A stretch of 64,000 nucleotides of DNA, taken from the NCBI RefSeq assembly GCF_023053635.1, contig NC_086183.1:32903501-32967500 (forward strand). Reading direction: 5' to 3'. A program made the position numbers and the translations under genes. This document shows, piece by piece, positions 57,101 to 64,000 of this stretch; the first letter of the stretch is position 1; every line of letters starts with the position of its first letter. Below the pieces are notes generated by a model that did not search any database, had not been told where the DNA came from, and was given only the letters and a program-made list of their open reading frames with translations. This DNA is from Elgaria multicarinata webbii (taxonomy: Eukaryota; Chordata; Lepidosauria; Squamata; Anguidae).

Positions 57101-58855
57101 GTATCTATCTATGATTGATTAATGTTCATCGATGCCCTATAACTAAAAAGTTTCAGTCAGGCAAGTAAAATTCTTTTTTGCAAACCTTTCAAGGGGGCTC
57201 TGCAGGCCGGATGCAGAACCTCTGCATGCTGGATTAGGTCTGCAGACCAGATCTTCCACATCCAGTCAAGGCTGGTGGCTCTGAGGCCAGTGGGGCAGTG
57301 AATCTGCTCCGGGTCCCAATCAGAACTGAAGTCGTTCTCCAAACTATATAGGCCTTTTGCCTTCACGAAATGCTTGGAAGCTTCCCAGAGGCACCCGGCT
57401 GTCCTCTGTTGGAGGTAGATTGCTGGGCTAGATGGGTCCTCAATTTGATCCGGCCAGACCTTTTGTATGTAAATGTGGAATGCATAAGGAAATGGGTCCA
57501 CTCTTTAAAAGCCATCCCCCATTTTCCAAGCAGAAACTTCAGGTGTTCTGCCAGGAACGTATATTGCTGTTCCGCTGCAATACAGGCCATCCAGGAAGGG
57601 CATTTCTCTCTCTCTCTCTCTCTGCCTCTCCCTTCTAACAATATTGTATTCTTGTCGTTTTTAATCCTCCCTGCAGTCTTTGGAGAGCACCAGGCGGATG
57701 CTACAGCTGGTAGACGAGGTAAGAATGAAACAAAGCCGATGCAGGAGTGCATGTTATGAACCACTGGCAAACCGTGGGCGTTCTGTCAGCCAGGGATCAG
57801 CGGCCACCCGGCCCCTTCAACTCCATAGCCCAGCCGCGGCTTGCCTTCGTTGGTCATAACCTTGCACGACAGAGAGCCGTTTTCATCAGAGGGTAGCCTC
57901 TTTTCTGTGCCAGAAAGTAGCAGACTTTAGTCCAGTCTTTCCCAACTTTGCGTCCTCTGGATGGATAGGACCACAACTCCCATCATTCATTGCTGGGAAT
58001 GATGGGAGTTGTAGTCCAACCCATCTGGAAGGCACGAGGTTGGGAAAGGCAGCTTTAATCCTGCCTCAGGCATCCACCTCCTCCTCACCTTGAGCTGTCT
58101 GTTCCGCGCCCACAGCCTTCGCCCTGGCTTTGGCAAAGAGCTCTTTCCGGCAAGGGAACAGCAATACAGCTGGCAAAGCTATTCTTTACCCGGAGAATGT
58201 CAGTAACAAAAGCAGCTCAAAATTCACAATAATTAGCCTGCTCTGAGAAACAACACCCCCCCCCCATATAATATTCAAAATACATTCGAGGTGGACTGAA
58301 ATAGCCATGTTCACAAGCAACCTTTAAAAAGCTCCAGATCTTTGAATTAAAACAATATCTTCTGAATGAAAATGCAGGAATGCACCCCGCCACCCCCCCC
58401 ACCCCCCCCACAAATTATCTTCCAAAAATATAAGGACATCAAATCCACTATACTAAAACACAAAACATTCTCAAGATTGCTTAAAAAGATCGTACTGCAA
58501 AATTATATAGTTTTGGCTTTTCGCAATGTGTTCAAAGATTCGGAGCTTTTGGGTTGTACCGTATTTCTTCGATTCTAAGACTCCATCGATCGTAAGACGC
58601 ACACTAATTTCAGTACCACCAACCGAAAGAAAAGCTTTGATTCTAAGAAATAATAAACGCACCCGCGATTCTAAGACGCACCCTGTTTTTAGAGACGTTT
58701 ATATGGGGGGAAAAGTGCGTCTTAGAATCGAAGAAATACGATATATGACTTTGGTCCATCTCAAATATATTTTGAATGTAGTTCATTACATTGGGTGTTG
58801 TTTTCCAGAGCTTGTTAAGTACTGTGTATTTTTTAAAAGGCATCCCCTTGATTTA

Positions 58856-58907
<52 letters not shown>

Positions 58908-61900
58908 CTGAAATCTGTTTGGAATTGCTTGTCTGCGTGGCTTTTTTGTTTCTTTGCTTTTTCTTTCAGTTGTGTTCAATCTATTGTTCAATCTCTACCC
59001 TAACCCTAACCCTAACGGGCTCAAGTTAAAGGAAGCCAGATTCCAGCTGGACATCAGGAAAAACTTCCTGACTGTTAGAGCAGTACGACAATAGAACCAG
59101 CTCCCTAGGGAGGTTGTGGGCTCTCCCACCCTAGAGGCCTTCAAAAGGCAGCTGGACAACCATCTGCCATCTGCTTTAGGGTGGATTCCTGCATTGAGCA
59201 GGGGGTTGGACTAGATGGCCTTGTAGGCCCCTTCCAATTCTGCTATTCTATGATTCTATTGCTTTTGGGTGATTTTTTTTCCAGGCTCCAGAAATAATGC
59301 CATATTAGGTGGGGTTTGATATAATTATTGATTCTTCTCTCTCTCTCTCCCCTCTGCATCTCTTTTCCAACAGAGCAAAGACGCTGGAATTCGAACTTTG
59401 GTCATGCTGGATGATCAGGGAGGTAAGGAAGGCCGAAGGCTCCATGGTAGAGCTTTCACTGAGAATACGAGAGTGTGTGAGACAGAAGCACAGCTTTGCC
59501 AGTGAATAGGTGAGAATGCACAGTTGAAAACTCCTATCTCAGACGCTGGTCACAACTATGGAGCAGCAGTAGAATTCCATTTCAAGTATGCGGCGTCTCT
59601 ATCACATCACTATATAAAGAAGTTCATGGTCCTTTGGGGGGGGGGGAATCTTTCTTAGTTTTGTTTGGAACTGATGGGGATTGTCAGGCTGAAATTCTCC
59701 TGTTCCTTCTGCAATGACCAAAAACGCCTCCAGTCGCCCACACCCTTCAACAGAAGATCGAATGCTCTTTTTAATTATTAGTATTCCAAACAAGTTGTCT
59801 TGAAATTCACTTTTCTTTCCACAGTCCATGGACAGACTTGGGGAGCTGTTCACACAACATGCCGACCCACACTCCACCAATGGTTGAGTGTGGGTTGCTG
59901 TTGAACTCTGAGTTGTTTGTCGAGCCGTGGGTTAGCCGTTCACTCCAGAACTTCATTCTGCTGCATGTAGATCCAACCTGTGTGCCCAAAAAGGGGTCTC
60001 CGGTGTACGGGAGCTTCATGTGGGTTGATTCTTCCTTCGCCCAATTATTGGGGCAAAGGTTTCATTGACGTGCCTTCCATCTCCTCCTGCTCAGAGCAGC
60101 TTGACCGAATTGAGGACGGCTTAGACCAGATCATCCAGGATATGAAGGAGGCAGAGAAGAACCTCACAGACATGGCCAAGTGCTGTGGCCTCTTCGTCTG
60201 TCCTTGTGCCAAGTAAGTCCTTCTGTAAAAATGTTAGAAGCACCTTTCTGGATCGGACTCAACATGGGTTCGTTGGCATGTTGCCAACAGTGGCGAAGCA
60301 AAGGCTTCTGGGAAGTTGACAGGTAGGGCATGTGGGTGATAGCCCACTCCTTGTTGGTTTTTCCCCAGCATCTGGTATTCTGGGGCAGACTGCTTATACA
60401 TAAGGATGCTTTCATCATTTCCCCTGTTGTGACGCGTGGCTTTTCCTCTGTAGGTTGCTCTTCCACCACCATGCTTTTATCCTGGGACATTTCAGGTCAC
60501 GCAGGCCACATCCTCTGCTGAATTCCCGTCTGCCTGTGTGTTCTTCTCAAATGTAGGTTAAAGAACTTAAAAGCCATGGAGGCCAACAAGGCAGCGGCCA
60601 GCAGCGACCAGGACAAGGTGGTCTCCCGGCAGCCTTGCGTGGTGGCCGACGGCAACCAAATGGTCATGAGTGGACCCTTCATCCAGAGGTAAAGGAGGGA
60701 GGAGAGGGAGGGAGGGGATGTGGCAGCCCTTTCCAACCTGGGGCCTTCCAGATGTGTTGGACTACAACTCCCATTATTGGCCATGCTGGCTGAGGGTGAT
60801 GGGAGTTGTAGTCCAACACACCTGGAGGACCCCAGGTTGGAGAAGGCTGGAGTGAAGGAGGAGACGGTTTCTTTTCTCCTCTCTTTATAGAAGGTTTTAC
60901 TGCTGTTATGGCAGGTGGGAAAACAGCCCTTTCTGCACAGAGACTTTTAAGACAATGTTTTCTAAAGTCCCAACGGTTCAATCTGTATTAAAAATTGTAA
61001 GAAAACTTCGCTGTTAAACGTAAGAGTTTTCCCTAAAACCAGCGTTAAGAGTAGGGCTGTGCACGGAACCCCCGGTCCGCTCCGGTTCCTGATCCGCAAC
61101 TTTTGGATCGGGTCCGCTCCGCCCTGTGTCGATCCACCTATGGTTCGTTCCGCTGCAGAGCTCCGGATCCGAATAGGAGCTCCATGGCGGTGGCGGCGCC
61201 AGGTAAGCCCCCCCTGCCCACTCACAACTTATCTGCCTCTGTCGTGGTCCGGCGGCGGCTTCAACTGAGGCCGAGGATTCAAACAGGAAGACCAGGCCGC
61301 AGCGCGGCCTGGTCTTCCGGTTTGAATCCTCGGCCTCAGTTGAAGCCGCCGCCGGACCACGATGGAGCCAGGTAAGCCCCCTTCCCTCTGCCCCCTTACC
61401 TGGCTCTGTCACCGCATGGACTGTGGCAGCACCAGGTAAGCCCCCATTTACCTTTTTTTCGGAGCTCCAGATCGAGGCGAAGGATCTGCTTGGTCTCGAT
61501 CTGCAGCTCCCCCGATCCGATCCGTCTCCGCCTTTGTCGGAGGCGACTCAGGCCGCCTCACTATCGCTTCTCCAATCCGAAGCAAAGTGGAGAACAGCCC
61601 TAGTTAAGAGCCCAAGGACGGAGTTTGTCGTAAATGTGTTTTTGTTTTGTTTTTTGAATTGTAAATGTTTTGGGGGTTTTTCAGTTCAGGAACATGTTAT
61701 TTACTTTTCAAGAACTTTCAATGTTCTTATTTTCAACTTACAAGGATGATTCATTTCATGTAGCAATTATGTGTTTCCAAAGGATGTTCTTGCGGTTCAT
61801 TGTCATTTCCATATAATTTTAAATAATTACATCGAAAAGATCCTCTTTTAGAATGTGAGAAAGAATGGTGCAGCCATTGAGGAGCTTGCCCACCCCATTG

Positions 61901-62906
61901 TTTCTGAGTGAGTCCCTGTTCTGGGCAAGAAGGCAAGTCTGAGCAGCCAGTCATGCAGAGCGACTATAGGCAGCCTCAGGGGAGGACAGGTAATTCCACT
62001 AGGGCTGTGTTTCAGGTATGACTGAATGAGCCAAACTCTGATGGAAAGACACGGGAGAACTTCCAGTCAACCTCCAGGGGAGACTAGTAGTTAGGAAGCA
62101 AAGACAGAACAGTGACTCTTACTGAGAAGCAGCAGGCCAGCCTCCTTTATGTGCGTGGGAACTTTGGGCTCCCAGGAAGCGTCTACTAATTTAAGGTGCA
62201 ATCCTATGCAAGTTTAGGCTGAAAAAGCCCTACAACGCCCAGCATTCTGGGAGTTGTAGGACTTTTTTCTGTCTAAATATACATAGGTTTGCGCCCTTAA
62301 TATATTTATCATTAGAACATAAGAAGAGCCCTGCTAGATCATTCCAGGGGCCATCCAGTCCAGCACTCTGTTCACACAGTGGCCAACCAGCTGTTGGCCA
62401 GAGTTGAACAAGCAGGACATGATGCAATAGCACCCTCCTGCCCATGTTCCCTAGCAACTGGTGCACACAGGCTTACTGCCTTGGATACTGGAGGTAGCAC
62501 ATAACCATCAAGGCTAGTAGCCATTGATAGCCTTCTCCTTCAGGAGTTTATCCAACCCCCTTTTAAAACCACCCAAATTGGTGGCTACCATTACATCCTG
62601 TGGTAGTGAGTTCCATAATTTAACTGTGTGCTGTGTGAAGAAGTCCTTCCTTTTATTTGCCCTGAATCTCCCACCAATCAGCTTCATGGAATATGACCCC
62701 ATTGGGTTCTAGTATTTTGAGAGAGGAAGAAAAAGGTCTCTCCCTATCTTTGTGGGGAGAGATGCATTTCTTCTTTTGAACATCAGAACATCAGAAGAGC
62801 CCTGATGCTCGATCAGACCAAGGGTCCATCTAGTCCAGCACTCTGTTCACACAGTGGCCAACCTGCCATCAGCCAGGGATGAACAAGCAGGACATCAACA
62901 AGAACA

Positions 62907-62937
<31 letters not shown>

Positions 62938-63410
62938 CTTCTTCTTCTTCTTCTTCTTCTTCTTCTTCTTCTTCTTCTTCTTCTTCTTCTTCTTCTTCTG
63001 AACATAGGAAGAACCCTGCTGGATTAGACCAAGGGTCCATCTAGTTCAGCACTCTGTTCAACCAGCCGTTGGCTGGAGACCAACAAGGCAGGACATGGGT
63101 GCAATAGCACCCTCCCACCCATGTTCCCCAGCAACTGTTGCACACAGGCTTATTGTTGGCACACGGGCGTATCATAGTATGCTTTGGTCAATTGGCACAT
63201 TACCTGGGAGTTACTGATTTAGGAATACAGGAATCTCATCTTGTTGGATGTGTGTTTTCATTCAGGGTAATGAAAGACGATGTGGAGGAAGAGATCGAAC
63301 AGAACTTGACTCAAGTGGACAGCATGCTAAGCAACCTTCGCAGCATGGCCGTGGATATGAGCAACGAAATCGACGTCCAGAGCAAGCAAGTGGACAACAT
63401 CAAAGACAAG
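54143..63410 (+). CDS. SNAP-25-family t-SNARE (SNAP25-like), exons 2-7, 3' end outside window
   Basis: This encodes a Qbc-SNARE that would supply two helices to membrane-fusion complexes with a syntaxin and a VAMP at the plasma membrane. Coding exons: 54143-54214, 57677-57718, 59374-59422, 60095-60212, 60557-60688 and 63266-63410, together 186 codons, all with GT-AG introns and matching phases. The exon borders are those of vertebrate SNAP25 exons 2-7. The first SNARE motif includes [14 protein letters not shown] and [13 protein letters not shown]; its ionic-layer Gln is at about residue 53. The palmitoylation region is [12 protein letters not shown], with Cys at 84, 85, 90 and 92. The second SNARE motif ends in [16 protein letters not shown], with its layer Gln at about residue 176. 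The N-terminal exon and the linker (about 95-137) differ from both SNAP25 and SNAP23. The missing last exon should encode about 22 residues. The reading frame is open throughout. It could be a lineage-retained ohnolog; orthology needs a tree. Confidence 0.93.
54293..54600. mobile_element. 308-bp fold-back MITE with 8-bp direct repeats
   Basis: Member of the 319-bp family. GCCACAAG is found at 54281-54288 and 54601-54608. It lies 78 bases inside intron 2 of the SNAP25-like gene. Confidence 0.85.
54609..55369. other. SNAP25-like intron 2, unassigned
   Basis: AT-rich DNA with no recognised repeat or exon. Confidence 0.5.
55370..55657 (+). mobile_element. CR1 3' end
   Basis: TTCTTCTCGATCCTCCCAGA to the TTCTATGATTCTA end. 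Confidence 0.95.
55905..56268 (+). mobile_element. CR1 3' end
   Basis: GAAGACTGAGGGGAGACATG to the tail, with some internal loss of sequence. Confidence 0.95.
56270..57675. other. SNAP25-like intron 2, unassigned
   Basis: Apart from an ATCT/CTAT microsatellite (57081-57112) and a CT run (57605-57622), I see no repeat or exon. Confidence 0.5.
57933..58052. mobile_element. Fold-back hAT-like MITE with near-perfect 8-bp TSD
   Basis: Ends CAGTCTTTCCCAACTTTGCG and GGTTGGGAAAGGCAG. Flanks CTTTAGTC (57925-57932) and CTTTAATC (58053-58060) agree at seven of eight positions. Confidence 0.85.
58559..58741. mobile_element. Tc1/mariner-like MITE with TA flanks
   Basis: CGTATTTCTTCGATTCTAAG at the left end and its complement at the right; TA on both flanks. 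Second copy of the 11716-11896 family. Confidence 0.85.
58857..58906. repeat. TA microsatellite
   Basis: About 25 TA units. Confidence 0.95.
58998..59018. repeat. Short interstitial telomere-type repeat
   Basis: Three and a half CCCTAA units (ACCCTAACCCTAACCCTAAC) directly adjoin the truncated 5' end of a CR1. Confidence 0.85.
59019..59262 (+). mobile_element. CR1 3' end
   Basis: GGGCTCAAGTTAAAGGAAGC to the TTCTATGATTCTAT end. Confidence 0.95.
60724..60849. mobile_element. Diverged fold-back hAT-like MITE
   Basis: CAGCCCTTTCCAACCTGGGG and CCCCAGGTTGGAGAAGGCTG are opposed, with TGGACTACAACTCCCAT inside. It begins 35 bases after exon 6. Confidence 0.85.
61052..61602. mobile_element. 551-bp GC-rich hAT-like element, perfect 8-bp TSD
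   Basis: TAGGGCTGT at one end and ACAGCCCTA at the other, flanked by GTTAAGAG at 61044-61051 and 61603-61610. The interior holds a 119-bp palindrome (61243-61361) and three CCAGGTAAGC motifs. It lies in intron 6 of the SNAP25-like gene. Confidence 0.9.
62191..62299. mobile_element. Fold-back MITE
   Basis: GTGCAATCCTATGCAAGTTT faces AATATACATAGGTTTGCGCC, with CTACAACGCCCAGCATTCTG near the centre. Confidence 0.85.
62310..62750 (-). mobile_element. CR1/L3-type LINE 3' part
   Basis: Reverse translation of the ORF2 end reads [20 protein letters not shown] then [19 protein letters not shown]. Confidence 0.9.
62777..63155 (-). mobile_element. CR1/L3-type LINE 3' parts around a CTT microsatellite
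   Basis: Two copies of the GACCAAGGGTCCATCTAGT segment (62817 and 63029) lie on either side of a long CTT run. Confidence 0.85.
62908..62999. repeat. CTT microsatellite
   Basis: About 30 perfect CTT units. Confidence 0.97.
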
Positions 63411-63664
63411 GTGAGTGGTGACGCGCTCCACTGGGACGGAGAGGCTTAGCCAGCGGGGCAAATCTCTCTATCTCCGTTTCTGCATCCACGTCCAATCACC
63501 ACATTGAATGAATTTCACCAGCATCCTTGAGTTGTGAAACCTGCCTTCCCCAACCTGACGCTCTCCAGGTGTGTTGGGACTGCAACGGCCATCACTCCCA
63601 TTCAGCATGGCTGTTGGCCAGCTGTGTTGCACCAGTCTGGCGAAGACTGGGTTGTGACATGTTC

Positions 63665-64000
63665 GTATAGCTTCCAAATCGCGTGAGGTACTGGTTCCTC
63701 TCTATTCGGCCCTGGTTAGGCCTCACCTAGAGTACTGCGTCCAGTTCTGGGCTCCACACTTCAAGAAGGATGCAGACAAGCTGGAGCGTGTTCAGAGGAG
63801 GGCAACCAGGATCATCAGGAGTCTGGAAACAAAGCCCTATGAAGAGAGACTGAAGGAACTGGGCATGTTTAGCCTGGAGAAGAGAAGATTGAGGGGAGAC
63901 ATGATAGCACTCTTCAAATACTTAAAAGGTGGTCACACAGAGGAGGGCCAGGATCTCTTCTCAATCATCCCAGAGTGCAGGACACGGAATCATGGGCTCT
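63665..64000 (+). mobile_element. CR1 LINE, runs off the window
   Basis: ATAGCTTCCAAATCGCGTGA and the ORF2 segment [20 protein letters not shown]. It lies in intron 7 of the SNAP25-like gene. Confidence 0.95.

Noticed and set aside
59823-59887. Open segment [19 protein letters not shown] after an AG in SNAP25-like intron 4
   Set aside because: Exon 4 (ends 59422) joins exon 5 (starts 60095) perfectly in phase and matches SNAP25; an extra exon here has no family counterpart.
1-64000. LTR retroelements or other viral fossils
   Set aside because: I saw no paired LTRs, primer-binding site or capsid, protease or envelope motifs that would support one.
1-64000. CRISPR array
   Set aside because: The tandem repeats present are microsatellites and minisatellites without unique equal-length spacers, and the genome is vertebrate.

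Overview
This window is vertebrate nuclear DNA, most likely from a squamate reptile (lizard or snake). It holds two intron-rich protein genes on the + strand, embedded in a dense mix of CR1 and L2 LINE 3' ends, tRNA-derived SINEs that look like Sauria SINEs, and several families of short fold-back DNA transposons. The Sauria-like SINEs and the CR1/L2/hAT-MITE mixture are the basis for the squamate call; the species cannot be told from this sequence.

Layout. (1) 1-3.25 kb: LINE relics and unassigned DNA. (2) 3.2-3.6 kb: a CpG-rich promoter firing leftward into an exon (3254-3406, minus strand) that encodes a signal peptide; this gene is not identified. (3) 3.75-7.6 kb: a triplicated CR1 tail, interrupted SINEs, an orphan exon-like ORF (5677-5871) and nested MITEs. 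(4) 7.7-33.1 kb: CAPNS1, the regulatory small subunit of calpains, complete. It has a CpG-rich promoter with a GT/GA microsatellite, a non-coding exon 1 ending at 8019, ten coding exons (13136-31991, 259 codons) and a roughly 1.1 kb 3' UTR with AATAAA at 33088. (5) 33.1-54 kb: intergenic DNA and the 5' part of the next gene. A set of ordered blocks (A, B, C) occurs twice, at 34.1-38.8 kb and 40.4-51.4 kb. Block B has two CCAAT boxes, a GC box and a small exon with a splice donor, so it looks like a duplicated promoter/first exon. (6) 54.1-63.4 kb: six coding exons of a SNAP-25-family SNARE whose exon borders match vertebrate SNAP25 exons 2-7; the last exon lies beyond the window.

The two recognised genes work in separate pathways: calcium-dependent proteolysis (CAPNS1) and membrane fusion (SNAP25-like). 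The main biological interest is the second gene. It is neither SNAP25 nor SNAP23, it sits just downstream of CAPNS1, it carries a single exon 5 with the SNAP25a-type cysteine arrangement, and it has an apparently duplicated promoter region. I found no LTR element or viral fossil that I could support, no CRISPR array and no prokaryotic features.
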